Assembly (NCBI GenBank): GCA_023078555.1
Contig: CM041199.1
Location: forward strand, 4,965,315 to 5,029,314
DNA from: Ulva prolifera
Taxonomy: Eukaryota > Chlorophyta > Ulvophyceae > Ulvales > Ulvaceae
Direction: 5' to 3'
Length of the DNA: 64,000 nt
This document shows, one piece after another, positions 12,101 through 29,711 of this stretch. Made by a program: the position numbers and the translations under genes. The notes under the pieces are model-generated. The model was given only the letters and a program-made list of their open reading frames with translations. It made no database searches and was not told the origin of the DNA. The stretch's first letter is position 1. Every line of letters begins with the position of its first letter.

Positions 12101-13519
12101 TGTGGCCCCTCGCTCAAAGGATACACGCCTGAACAAATATTGACGTGTGCCTAGGGGGGCCATACACACACAACCGCAGGGAGGCTGGGATAGTGCTGTG
12201 ACTTCTGTAGCCGTCTCGCGAAGTGCACACGTTTTCAGCGCAGCACGAACACATGTGTTGTCGTTCCACGGGCACCAGGTGATCAGAGCAGAGCTGATCG
12301 AGTGGGGCTGCTGGAATACACATAGCAAAGCGGATGAGCACCAAGACTTGCAGCTCGATGTCATCTGGTTTTGAGACGCTCAGTGACGCCCAGTTCATCA
12401 GCGAATTGATCCCTTCCTGTGACTCGTCCGCATATGCCACTCGCCGCTGGCTGCCGAGCCCTGTCGCCGCAGGGTCTCTGCCCTCCTGTTCGTTGTGACA
12501 TCTTGTGAGGTCCGCCAAAGACATCTGCATGTATGTAAATTGTGTGGCAGTCGCTGCATTGCTGCTGCGCTGACATTAGCGCAGTGCTGGCGGTACTGTG
12601 CACACTGCAGCTGTGTTGCATGCAGTCACACTGAAGTTTGTAATCTGAAGCAAGGCAGTGGCACGTCTTGTTACGGCATCGCAGTAGCGGTGATGTCTGT
12701 CTCACACAAGGGAAATGGCATCTGCGTTCCCGCACGTAGAAGCTGTGTGTGTGGTGAGGGCCCTGACAGCCAACCACCCAGAGCATGGCATGGAAATGCA
12801 GAGGCTGCAACAAATGCAGAGGCTGCAACCACGTATAAATGTATCATACACCACAATTGTGCACAGCTGTGCGAGCATGGCAATTCTGGCTTGCAACCAC
12901 AGAGATCTCACACATGAAGTCTCTACTACCTGGGTATGACATCTCAGTCCAGGTGCATACCTTTGGATGAATGACCAGTGTTGCACAAGTTGCATTTGCA
13001 GCAATCCAGTCTGTAGTTCGGTTCTGGATCGGATTCGGTAGCCTTCTGCCCGGGCCAGACTTACCTGATCCAACGATGAGGATGTCGATATCTTCAGACC
13101 CAGACCAGGCAACCAGGGACCCTGCGACAGAGTCACCATGCAGCTCGACAATATCATAGCTGTAGCCTTGTAGGGCTCGATCTAGATCAGGGATAGTTGG
13201 CCCTGACTTCTTCCAATCGCCCTTGATCTTGCCATTGTTGATGTGCACAATGTAGAGCCAGTCACGGTCACGTCCGGTCTGCATGCAGCATCGATAAGCG
13301 ATGTCACAGTCGCACATTTGCTGTCTAGATGTACCCCCCGCATAAAAGCTACGTCAAACGACAGCGTACGGTTGCGGGGAATTTGCACAGTGGCAGAGAG
13401 AGTAGCTCATATCGCTCGCCTACCTGGATGAAATATTTCTTCGCCCAGTTCCAGACGAATACACATTCTTCCCCGGACCAAGTCTTCACAGCAATGGCCA
13501 CACGTCGTGGCCGTCCCAT
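9154..13519 (-). CDS. tandem universal stress protein (USPA) domain protein with disordered C-terminal tail
   Basis: The ATG lies at 13519. Exons from 5' to 3' on the minus strand: 13519-13424, 13278-12961, 12485-12342, 11995-11605, 11255-10961, 10506-9987 and 9624-9154 (stop). All phases agree, giving about 744 residues. Domain 1 (about residues 1-138) has RRVAIAVKTWSGEECVFVWN, WLYIVHINNG, DIDILIVGSGKSG and WIAANATCATLVIHP, which are the beta strands and nucleotide-loop region of a USP fold. Domain 2 (about 145-345) has RRVAYADESQEGINSLMNWA, IDMLVIPVTAQPILRRMDKE and KSFVYHKAQCTCLCVPVV, interrupted by a Ser/Ala/Gly-rich insertion. The remaining roughly 400 residues are Ser/Gly/Pro-rich, with a helical patch near IAALDETLADLLAVL. 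USP domains bind ATP or act in stress signalling; the role here is not predictable. Exon 3 could end at 12348 instead of 12342. A 54-nt optional intron is possible at 13011-13064. The first three exons are AT-richer than the rest. Confidence 0.8.
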
Positions 13520-16500
13520 GGGCACTCACTTGAGCCTGTCCTCAGTCTTCGCACACTTTCTACTGAAGACCGCACGACACTCGGATGCTGGACGACACAG
13601 ATTTCTCTACACAGATGTAAGAGGATCCTTCAATCAGGCATATGTTTGAATCGTGCAGCCTGGCCACGTTCAATTACCTAATGTTCCATGCTCACGAACG
13701 GGAAGTACACAGCCGAACCGTTGCGTCACGATAGTCAAACCCGCGGCCCCATACTTCTCGCTGCTGCAAGAGCTGCCGTCAATTCCTGACCGTATGCCGT
13801 AAGTGTGCATGGCTAAGTATGGCTAAGTACACAGCAGCCATTCAGAATGCTTCATGAGGTGGCGTCAGTGGGCTGACGCCATGCAGAACAAAAGCTCGCC
13901 GAGCTCATGTAATGAAGGAAAGCATCTTATATGAGGTGTCTGACAGGTCTTCACCTACGTGGCATCACAACTCGACTTTGATTGTGCTTGCCAGTTCGGT
14001 CCTATGTGTTGCCATCCAGTTGGTGTGTGCACCACGAAGACGTCGACGGCTGGCCCAGCATCCACTAAGCTACGACTGCGCCACCTGTCGCGAAAGTTTT
14101 CACTCAAATTTGTATCACTGCAATCAATGTTGTCATGGGGCTCCGTTTGTGCGTTTCAATTTTGCTGTGTCGTGTTTTCGAAGACATCCAAGGGGCGTAC
14201 TCGCATCCAGCAAGGTTCCGCATGACTGCAGCTCCGGCGGGGGCGTTGCCACCCACTTGAACCCAGGTCAAGCGCAGGAGAGTCGAACAGTGACCTTCGT
14301 ATCTGGTCACTCCAGGCCTGGGCTCAATTGACTTGGCCCAGGCTCGACCGCGCACGACTGTGTACCTATCCTTGGTGGCAGCTCGCGGTGGTGCTCGCAC
14401 ACGGGTCCACTGGCTCCTTTTTACCCGGCCACATCATGATTGATTGTTCGCGCTCACTCGTTTGACATCTCAATTGTTAAGGCTCTTGCAACCATGGTGA
14501 GCGAATGAAGCTGTGAGGGACAGGCCTTTGCTATGTACAAGATCAGTGTACAGCATCCCACAATCGACGTCATCAGTTCTTGAGGGAAGAAGTCACCAGT
14601 TGATCATCCAATTATAACAATCCACCAGTGGTACAGCTCCACAGATCGTATTCACATGCTATTCCAACTTGCACTCGCCGTTCCACATAAACTGACCAAG
14701 AAATGATGGGCTGACACATACACACACACCCACACACACTGCAACTCGTGCTTCCACACCAAGCTATCCATCATCAATGAATGATTCGGGTTCCTCAGTT
14801 GCCCTCGCTATGTCAGCCCTGCTCAAGACGATGTGTTTGATTATCTGTCTAGTGTGCACTGCCCCTGGCATCCAGCATCCTGCTCCGCGCATCTCATCGC
14901 ATGATAAATTGATCCATGCTCACGACTGCTCCATGCCGGAGCCTGGTGTTTGCTGCAGTGAACTGCTACTGTTGACCTTCGCGCCTGTGCTGGGCAGTCT
15001 TGCTGTACCCGTTTCCGGATAAGTGATGTACCCACGACTCCTCGAAGTTCAAAGGACCATGGCACAGTCTGCAATGTGAAGTGGTTGCACGCGGAAGCAG
15101 GCTTGAAAACGCATGCTTCAAACCTACCAAATCCCCAGAGGGGGGGAGGGACATACAACAGAAAGTGCACATTCCAGCAGCCCTGTCTAGCTGCCCGTGT
15201 CGAACATATTGCCGATCTGTCTTGCGTTTCGGCTGTTCACTGTTTGCGGCAGTCGTTGTTGCATGCGCGGTCACGTCGACTTCACAATCCACTTCAGCAT
15301 GAGTGCTTTTTTCAACCACTGTATCACCCCACGCTGCCCTGCAATGAACATCGTAACGTACAGTTTGATTTCAAAGAGCTACGAGCGGCAAGGGGTGCAA
15401 GCGTCGTCGCCACGGGCGCCCATGATCCGCACATCTGCCGGACAACAACGGATGCTTATTTGGGTGAAGCAGCACAGAGTGCGCACATTATCGACCGTGT
15501 CAACTTCAGAATCAATTTTGCCAAGCGTGAGGACGATGCAATCCCTAAGCCAACACAGCTGGATCACGGTCTGTGCACGATGCCAGGGCAACTGCTGGCG
15601 AAGAGTTCAGCACGAGCGAAACTACGCCACAACGCACACGTACATATGAAATTGTTGCTAGCATGCGAATGCGTGAGCGTCCTGTAACAGAAACCGCATT
15701 TTAACAATGGAGCTGCTCGTTGTCACAATCGCAGGCGGCATGTTACGTTTTCAACTATGTTGGTGTTGTTGTATTGCGAATTGATTCTCTCGTCTCAGCT
15801 GGTCAGCTCAGGCTCAACATACCGACCAGAAACGCAGACCTGCAGGTGGCGGGAGCATTTTCGAGGGGTGCGGATCCACCTCGAAGTCTCTGATAGCGCC
15901 GAAAATGTTCCGCCGCGACGGGACCTAATTGTAGGCTGGGTTCCAATCAGAATTCCCCCGTCGAATGGTCGAGTTTGTTAGGGAGCTCTTTAACGCATCA
16001 AACAAGTTGCCTCTTCTGGCGATTTCATCCCAAAAAACAGAAGCGGGGCACAGCACCCACTTGGCAACAACAGCATCGCCCTCTGGCACCCCGCGACTTC
16101 GTTCTTCTCTCACAACCTGCAAAACCTCACATCAGCCACGCACGATACTCCATCTGGAAAGACAGGCCAGAATCCGCACTCTCGAAGGTGTGCAACCATC
16201 GACCACCTTGCTGGTAAAAGCGTATGTCGCACGTCGCGATGCGCGGACGCCATCCGACACTAGGTATAAGACTTAGAGACAGTCAACGCTGCACCGTGCA
16301 CTTCCGTATGCTGAATCACATCTGGTAATGCTCTTGTTTCTCGATACGAGGTTCACGTCGATCTGTCGGAAAGCAAGTTACGCTTGCCAAAACGGACGTA
16401 TCTGCTTTCGTGTGCCAGTTGCTTTTGTTTCTGGGCAACAAGTCATCTGCAGCCGTACGCACGCATTTCAAAATTATCCAAAACTCTATTGAGCGCATCG

Positions 16501-17811
16501 CTGGCTTGAGATCGTGGGGTCCGCAGAGAAGTGCGCCCTTTCGCATGCGCACACGGCCCTTGCAGTCCGACATGGCCTTCGTTGTGGCTGCCAAATTTTG
16601 ATCGAGGATTTGATGAATATTGAGAGACTTTTGTAGTTTCGTGACGCCTAGGAGAGCTCTGAGTGAGCATTGGGCCGCGCCATCGGTGAGCCGTTGCAGC
16701 TGCAAGCGTTAGCGTGCCAGCGCAGTGCGCTAGTGCTGCGCACGTGAACCGCATCATCTACATATGAACATAGCCTGTCAATATTCATCCCTGCATAGCC
16801 AGTGCATGTGGTCAGCGTCAACCATCCCATGTTGCGTTGTCAACTGCGCATTAACTCGATGCGTTTTCTGATCCCGGCATGATCAATGAAATTGAAACAC
16901 AGCAGCAGAGCAACGATGGCACTGCACCAGTGCGCTTGTGTCTGGTCACGGGTACATTTGCGTTCCCGCCACGTTGAGGCTTGGTTGTTGCTTTGTTTCA
17001 ACCACTACTTGCAGCACACAGGTTGCCATTCACGTCGCGCAACCTGTTCACATTGCTTCCTGATGGTGCTGATCGTCCTTTTTGCGCAGTACAATGCTGG
17101 CACTTGCGCTACGTGCTTGTTCGTCAAGCTCCTGTTTGCCCGATCATATGTATGCTGGTTGCTGGGGTATGTTCCGATGCCTCTGATGTCGCAGGCCGCA
17201 AAGAAGAGCACAGTCGACGAGCTGATAGAAGAGCCACACCAGCATCGTCTCCTCCTGTGAGCACTTCTGGCACTGTGAAGGAGACAGCGTGCACAGAGTT
17301 CGAATCGCCAGGCTGTGCATCTACGCACTGCCACCCTCACCCAAAGCTTGGACAGCTGCAATTGGCGGGGGGAGCCATGTCAGACAGCCATCTGGGCTTG
17401 AAGAACGATGAGATGAAGCCATGGCACAACAAAGTTGTCACAGGTGCGACTGCTTTCGACCAGCACTTTGCTACTGTAGCCCCACAGGTGCACCATCCTG
17501 CTGGCTGCTTTCCAGAGCGAGACCGGCATTTGGGCTTGCCACAACTCATGCCACTTCTTGTCCATTTATCTGTGGCAGCCCACTTGTTCAGTCTCTTCCT
17601 TCGGTCCATGCCGAATGGTGACCTGGTTCTGCAGCTCGTGGCTGGGCAATTGCCAGAGTCAGCTCTGTTCATGCCAGTCACGTCCATCTGTGCGTTGCGA
17701 TTCACAAACAACATCCTGCGCTTGTATCAGCTCTTGCCAGTTCATCACGTACTGGTACAATCTCACCTGTAGACGTTGATGTGTGTGGAGCGGGTGGGGG
17801 GGGGGGATTCC
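13520..17811. other. AT-richer region, no gene resolved
   Basis: Composition is clearly less GC-rich than the exons to either side. Several minus-strand segments look weakly protein-like (for example 15379-15591 with LRDCIVLTLGKIDSEVD, and 16316-16705 with NIHQILDQNLAATTK), and one could imagine leucine-rich-repeat exons of the F-box-like gene at 17.8 kb. I could not join them with consistent splice phases. Plus-strand frames at 16886-17260 and 16981-17772 are open but unrecognised. A run of about 13 G lies near 17795-17806. No RNA gene seen. Confidence 0.4.
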
Positions 17812-17940
17812 CCATGTCCGCAGGTTTCGCAGACATCGGCTAGCAATACTTGGCACACGTGCTCCTGACCATCCGCCGTTGTCAATGGCATGCCAAAGAT
17901 CAGGCTCGTAAACAATGGATCTTACATCGTTCCACACTTT
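17812..17940 (-). CDS. possible F-box-like exon fragment
   Basis: The minus-strand frame reads KVWNDVRSIVYEPDLWHAID followed by a basic/Leu segment ending CLRNLRTWG. This resembles the end of an F-box (W..V...P.LW) followed by the first leucine-rich repeat. No upstream F-box start or downstream repeats could be linked with confidence, and no splice sites are assigned, so the coordinates cover only the recognisable stretch. Chance resemblance is a real possibility. If real, the gene would be divergent from the HMG-box-like gene whose start is about 180 bp away. Confidence 0.22.
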
Positions 17941-18117
17941 GATGCGATCTTCACAGCATGCATGTCGGCCCATCACCTGCAACCTCCGTTTCCCTGCTAG
18001 GAAACAGTTACCCGAGATCGCTGTGACAAGTACGGAGCAGGACGGGGGAGCGAACATCGGTTGTCTTTTCTTGCCGATCTTCGGCAAACATGCTTGTGCG
18101 CCGCTGCTGTAGGGGAG

Positions 18118-20515
<2,398 letters not shown>

Positions 20516-21105
20516 GTACGCGCCCCTGCTGCGTCTGCCTGTGTCAATGAACGGACTCAATCGACCAGCCGTCTTGCTGGATGCCACACACCGAGTGTCC
20601 CACATCGCCTAGAAACTACTGCATGGGCTGTAGGAGGCTGTGCTGAGTGCTCCGTCGTGTTTGCAGCCCCCTGTGTGTCTCTGTGCAGCAGTTGCTTTGC
20701 TTGCTCTGGGCCTGCGTTTTTGGGCACGCCGGCATCGAGCCCTGTACTTGTGACGACTGTGATTCTTGGTCAGAGTCGTCCGCCTGCCTGCACACGACTC
20801 TCTGTCCTCCTCTGCATGGCAACGTACGGCAACAGCGTCGTGTCGTGTGGTTGAGGAATCTGCAGAGAGATTTGCTTTGTGCTCAGCTTCCATCCCTCGA
20901 GTCTTGTACCTTTGCTGCGCTCTAGGCGTGTCTATGCTGTGATCAGTGATGCCATGCACTGCTGTGGGGATCAGTGCTCAAATTTTCACCAGAGAAGCAT
21001 TATATGTTTGTCAGAGGGCTAGCCGGCGGACCGGGACAAATACTTGTTTATATGGCTGTGCTAGCCGATGGACATACCTGATCAACGCGCTATGTGTCGT
21101 CAGTT

Positions 21106-21225
<120 letters not shown>

Positions 21226-22357
21226 CTACTTCTGGCTGGGTCCCAAGTAATGACCGCGCACACTCGTCACATTCTGACTCCATACTTGCGCACACAGATT
21301 GACTGCACACAGACGTACTGAACTGATTAAAAGATAAGCAGTCACATGTATGTTTCCACTTACATTTGCGCCGGATGCTAGCCGCTGGAGGCCTTGTTTT
21401 CACTTGTTTATTTGGCGGATGGCGAGCCGTTCAAACAGCTGAAAATCAAAATTTCCAGCCGCTGAAAAACAAACGTATTTCTGAGCGGCCGTTAACCCAC
21501 CAAAGTCCCAATATTCGAGCACTGCTGGGGATGCTGAGGCTGCAGTCACAGATGATGGAGCTGTGTCAGCCGTTTCATGCACCCTCGTCAACCACTGGCA
21601 TTTATGCAGAGGAAAAAATCCAAGCAATGACGAGAGGTGGAGCTTGCCAGGCGTCTGGAAGCCCGGCGCCCGCGTAGATGCCTGCATACTCCTGTGCAGG
21701 ATTGATTGCAGGCGCAACAGGCAGGCATCGCAGGCGAACCTGATGTCAGCATTCCCGAGCGCTTGACCAGGCAGGTCAAGCCCGAGTGCACAGCCAGTGC
21801 GTGGCTTGTACAGCCTGCACCACAGATCAGCCATGACCTATCGGCGAGGCTAACTTACACGGTGTGCAGGGCTCGTTGCATCAGCACCGGTGGCTGGATT
21901 CTGAGCCGCAAGTTTCATACTCCTGTCTTCGTGATCAGACTGCTGGAATCATGTGGCCAGCGGGCCGGTGTTCATCTTTGATGAAGAAGTGGCGATGCAA
22001 TGATTGATTGATGTTTTCTGGGCTGGTCAATTCGTGGAAAAAGGGTGCCGGGGAAGTGAGGTGTAGATGAAGGCCATCTGTAGCTCTGTAATTCGTGTTC
22101 ATTCCTGGATTATTGTGGGGATGTGGCACTGTGTGTGAGGCTGTGCGGAGAGTTCTGTGTTGCTCGTCTGTAGTAGGCATGACACTGCGGCAAGCATGCA
22201 TGCACCCATGGCTTGTGAAGTAAATCTGAATTTACTGAGCTGTATCCTATTGGACATTGACAACTCTGAGTCAACGGGACTACATATGTCGAAGGGGTAC
22301 ACCTCCTGGACCATTCCCTCAGACGACCGTGTGCGACTCACATGGCCTCCTCCTGTG

Positions 22358-22945
22358 CTAAGCGAGGTGGTCACGTACGGCCGTTTCGGTTCCCTGAAGC
22401 GCACGGAGAATCAAACCCACGACCTGCTGAAAATACTCACCTCTTGCTAGTAAGGGATCTTCGCTGTACTTAAAAACAATTTCACCAGTACCTTGAACCA
22501 GATTTAATGCTGTGGGTGATGGCCAGATTGAGTCCTCGTGCCATGCGATGCGTGGTACTATACCACCCAGCCATATGGATGGAGGCGTTTCATGTGTGCT
22601 TGTGTTGCTTGTATGCATACCTTTCCCAGTCAAGGTCCTGGCCGATGCGCTCAACGCCGCGTTTGTGCCCCAGATGCTTGTGATCCGGTTCAATCACATG
22701 TATTTAGTTGTGCATGGCAGTCACAGCGCACAACAGCTGCACGCAGCCGTTGGCAACGCGGTCCACATCAGCATACACCTGTTCTCCATCGTTTATCACA
22801 CGCATCCTGCTAGACAGCAACTCAGTTCCGTGACAGGAACCGTGTCAATCTTCGTGCCATGCAACAAACAAACGACATTTGACATCACCATAGGCGTTTG
22901 GACAGGATAGAGTGCCACTGGGCGCCCGCTGCAGGCATAGCAATT
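22358..22945 (-). CDS. possible minus-strand coding segments, unrecognised
   Basis: Reading the minus strand from 22945, just after an acceptor-like TTCTGCAG, a frame gives GRPVALYPVQTPMVMSNVV and then LLHGTKIDTVPVTELSCCLA. Further on, another frame gives VINDGEQVYADVDRVANGCV, ending at a GTGCGC donor-like site of the type seen across this window. Near 22.5-22.36 kb a third frame reads GTGEIVFKYSEDPLLARGEY and then FQQVVGLILRALQGTETAV. These have the mixed hydrophobic pattern of real protein, but I know no matching family and could not make one phase-consistent model. Treat this as a lead only. Confidence 0.2.
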
Positions 22946-24222
22946 CTGCAGAACAAGAGATCGTTTTTCAATTTTCAGATGGATTGAATGAAGGCTCCAG
23001 CCGGATGTGAAGTGGACAACAAGTTGTAGAGCTCATAAAGTGGACCTTGGAGCATTCTGAGCTCCAAATGATGAAGCTCTTGACCATGAGAACGAGGTGT
23101 TCAGGAATTGCTGCTCGTTTTACAAAGTTTTATTGCATGATTGGTAGGCGTAGATGGTGGAATTATTGGGTCCTTGCACCACAGGTCGACGTCCTCATGG
23201 CACTGGGGCAACAGTTTGTTGCTGCTTGCCACAAGCCGTACCTGATGTATGCGAGGGCTGTCGAGCTAGTGGGCTTGCTACAGAGACTAGCCCTCAGGAA
23301 AGCTGCACACACATGAGCAGGAACTACTATGACAGTGCACTGTCATCAAACACGATTGCTCAGGTTTGTATGCATTCATCGATGATATTACTTGCCTTTC
23401 AGAAACTTCGAGAATGTGGGCCTGACATCGAGGTGGCCTGGCGGCCCTCCAGGCTATGATGCACATTGGCAGCGACTCCTGACTCCTGCAACTACTGGCA
23501 GCTTTATATCTCTGATATATCCTGCGGCACCGCATCTTAGTTCAGCGGATATCTTGTGGGTGGATGGCTGCAACTAGAAGCTATGCTTGGCTGCTGCTCT
23601 GTTGCGCTTGCATTGCCATGGTGGCCACGAATTGACAATGCACCTTGGAAGCGCAAGTCAGTACCGACCGCAGATGCACTTGTTCAAACAGGAAAGTTAT
23701 AAATATGAGCATTGATGTACAAATGAGCTCTCTTAAGACCCTGTGTGTTGCAATTCTGGGACCACTGTCTAGGCATGTCTCTCACACGCCAGACTCTCGG
23801 CTGCGATGAGGCTTGTCAGCTGCTAAAAATGGTAGAAAGGAAAAAGACTTAGCGATCACGAGCTGTGGTTGCGATCCGCGATGCACAAGTGGGCTCAGTC
23901 GAGTCACGCAAGAACGCGTGTGTTCCGATACCATTCCAGTATTCTAGCATTGCAGCATTTCAGCGAACGCCTGCTTGCCCATGCATGCTTCGGCACGACA
24001 TTGCGCATTACACAATGCTCAATACTTACAACTCTGTGTGTCATCGTGGTCGTTCCTTGTAAGCCTGCCTGCTTCAGTTTTTTGAGCCGCGTTCGCACAA
24101 CTACCCCAGGCCAGGAAATGACGAGTGACAGCAGCTTTTCGTGCCATTTGACCAGCATCAAATTGATGGAGTTTTAGCTATGCTACGCCGAAATTGTATC
24201 ATGTAGGCGGAGCCGGCGTTCC

Positions 24223-27276
<3,054 letters not shown>

Positions 27277-27306
<30 letters not shown>

Positions 27307-27421
27307 CGCGCGACGGCCGCCGCGCGGGGAACGCATCCTTGCACGCATGCACCACCGCGACTGAACCTACGGCGGCCGGCGCGGGGAGCGCCTCCTCGCG
27401 CGTACGCACCGCCGCGGCTTG
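27277..27421. repeat. triplicated 57-58 bp unit over the GCN5 stop codon
   Basis: The last 30 bases of the GCN5 reading frame plus about 28 bases of 3' UTR are repeated. Copies start at 27277, 27335 and 27392, each carrying a version of CGCACGCATGCACCACCGCG. Copy 2 is close to copy 1 and copy 3 is more diverged. Confidence 0.9.
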
Positions 27422-28187
27422 CCAGCGGCGGGAGGTGCGTGGGCGGTGCCGGGGGGCGCTTTCGCAATCACCGGCGGAAGAGCACAGCAGCAATGGCAAC
27501 GTGGCAACCACACCGCAGCAGCTGTGCTGGGGTGCCCTTTGCCGGTGTTGACTGGTGGGTATGGTCCAGTCGGCAGATGGTGGTCTGGCTTGAATTGCTG
27601 ACTGTGACAAGATCCGGCTGCAACGCTCGATGCTGTAGTTTGGGTGGTACTGCGGTCAAGTAGCTGCACCAACGTGGCTGCAACTGTGGCGTGCTGGTTT
27701 GGGCATGTGGCATGCAGCTCTGCAAACGTGTGTCGCATGGGAAGGGGAACCGCCGGAATTGATGTTGAACTGGCTGTTCCCACCCAAAGTAGCTGACATG
27801 TGTCAATGGAGGGGGTCAGCCTGACCTTGGTAGATAGCGTGTATGAATGAGATGCGTGATAGTCATGTGATACAGTGTTGATCAGTGAACTTTCTACCTC
27901 AGATAGTACACGCGCTATGCATGCCTGGAATCAAACTACGCCGCTTGCTTGCGATTGTGCGAGAGCAGAGAGGGTGATAAAATATTCATCGTTGAGCTTG
28001 CATCACCTCGATGTTGGTACTTTGGCCGGCGTGTCTTGAAAGAGTCCGACCTGCGTTGAAGCTGTACGAGGCAATCTCTTCTTTGGAGCGAACAGTCGTC
28101 GCCGCAGTGATGCTCGAGCGAGGCCACTAGTCGTGAGCCTGTATTCGAGTTGTACCTCTTGAGCTCAGTGTTGTACGTATCCAGGCA
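27422..28187. other. intergenic between GCN5 and TRM61
   Basis: It holds the end of the GCN5 3' UTR and the TRM61 promoter/5' UTR. Several short frames are open, but none is recognisable. A minus-strand frame crossing into the TRM61 first exon was considered and rejected. Confidence 0.6.
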
Positions 28188-29711
28188 ATGCTGCAACATG
28201 AGAGCTTGCCCGGGACAGTGACGGCTCCCCGTGCCATACGCGAAGGGGACCTGGTCATTGTGTACGTAAGTCACGAGGAACGGAAGCCAGTCATCGTGAA
28301 ACAGAGCTCTAGAACGCAAGTTAGATACGGCGTGTTCCCACACGACGACTGGATCGGAACACCATTCGGAAGCAAGGTGTATTCCAAGTCTGGATCGTGG
28401 GTCTACCTGCTAGCACCCACATGCGAGCTATGGACGGAATCTCTTTCGCACCGAACTCAAATCTTGTACACTTCTGATTGCGCGCAGATCTGTTCCGGCC
28501 TTGACCTGCGCTCTGGCAGCGTGGTGCGCTCTTCCCTGTACTGGGCCATTTGTAGATGCCTGCCATCGTGCTTGTCCTTACGTCCTTGCAAAATACGTGT
28601 TCCATTGAGCTAATTTCTAATGTTACAGGTACTAGAATCTGGCACAGGCAGCGGATCGCTGACACACAGCCTCGCCAGAGCTGTGGCTCCAGCAGGCGCA
28701 GTGCACACATTCGAGTTCCACAAGCAGAGATGCGACGAGGCAGCTGCCGAGTTCAAACAAAACGGGCTATCCGACATAATTCACTCCAATCATAGAGATA
28801 TCGAAGCACTGGGCTTCCCTGAGAGCTGCCATGGCATAGCTGATGGCATCATCCTCGACTTGCCAGCCCCATGGAAGGTGCGCCATCACTCCCGCACAGC
28901 TCATGAATTATATTCATCTGGGGCGAACATGCATCATTTATTTCCACGGCAGCAGCCTTGCTATATGTGGTCATATTGTGCACCTGGCAGTGGCTCTCCA
29001 ATGATCCCAATGGCTGCAACAACCGGTGACATACAGGTCGTGGAGTCAGCCAAGGCATGCCTAAAAATGAATGGCAAGTTCTGTGGCTTCAGCCCGTGCA
29101 TAGAGCAGGTCCAGCGCACGGCAGACGCCCTCCGCGATGCCGACTTCTGCGACGTCCGCTGCATCGAGTGTATCCTGCGATACCACGACGTCCGAACTGA
29201 AAACTACGCCCTGCCCACCACCAGCACTCCTACAGCCATGACCACAGCCGCCCCAAGCAGCACCACACTCAAACGCACAGCAGCTGAGGCTGCTGTTGCA
29301 GACGATGATGTGCCGGCAGCAGCCGCTGTGGACACAGGAGAGGGAGCTGCCCAGCCCGAGCAGAGCAGTGGTAACGATCGGGAGACTGCACCAGCCAAAA
29401 GGCCAGCTGGCGGGAAGAAGGGCGAGGCACAGGGGCGTGTGAAGGAGAGGCGGCTAGGCAGGCACTGCGGGCCTTATGTGCCGTGGGTGGCGGAGCATGA
29501 CTCTGTGAGGCGAACTGTCACGCTGCCAAGGCATGTGGCTAGGGGGCACACGGGGTACCTCCTGTTTGCTAGGAAGCCGGTGAAAGTAGAGGAGTCGGAT
29601 GGCAGTGAGATGGATGCTGAGGAGGAGAAGGGGCCTGCGAAAGACTCGGATGCTGGAGGCTCTGCTGACGTGAAACAAGCGCAGAAGGATGCAACTGCTG
29701 CAAGCGACTGA
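28188..29711 (+). CDS. TRM61: tRNA (adenine58-N1)-methyltransferase catalytic subunit TRM61
   Basis: Exons: 28188-28523, 28629-28877 and 29037-29711 (TGA), all phase 0, giving 419 residues. The N-terminal beta domain shows IREGDLVIVYVSHEERK, FGSKVYSKSGSWVYLLAPT and ELWTESLSHRTQILYTSD, matching the family's PFGSKV...ELWT...HRTQILY. The methyltransferase domain shows SAM motif I (ESGTGSGSLTHSLA), the acidic HTFEFHKQR, the DLPAPW catalytic motif and KFCGFSPCIEQVQRTADAL. The C-terminus GHTGYLLFARKPV is also family-typical. With TRM6 the enzyme makes m1A58 in the tRNA T-loop. An insertion of about 100 residues (Ala/Thr/Asp-rich, then basic KRPAGGKKGEAQGRVKERR) separates the core from the last strand. 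A Glu/Asp/Lys-rich tail ends the protein. The N-terminal ATG is the first in frame; an upstream exon cannot be excluded. Confidence 0.95.

Noticed and set aside
17285..17310. GTTCGAATC string resembling a tRNA B box
   Set aside because: No A box at the proper distance and no cloverleaf can be drawn around it.
27936..28343. Minus-strand frame with a cytochrome P450-like heme-binding string (FAYGTGSRHCPGQ)
   Set aside because: It is antisense to the certain first exon of TRM61, the spacing has two residues too many for FxxGxRxCxG, and nothing else in the frame resembles a P450.
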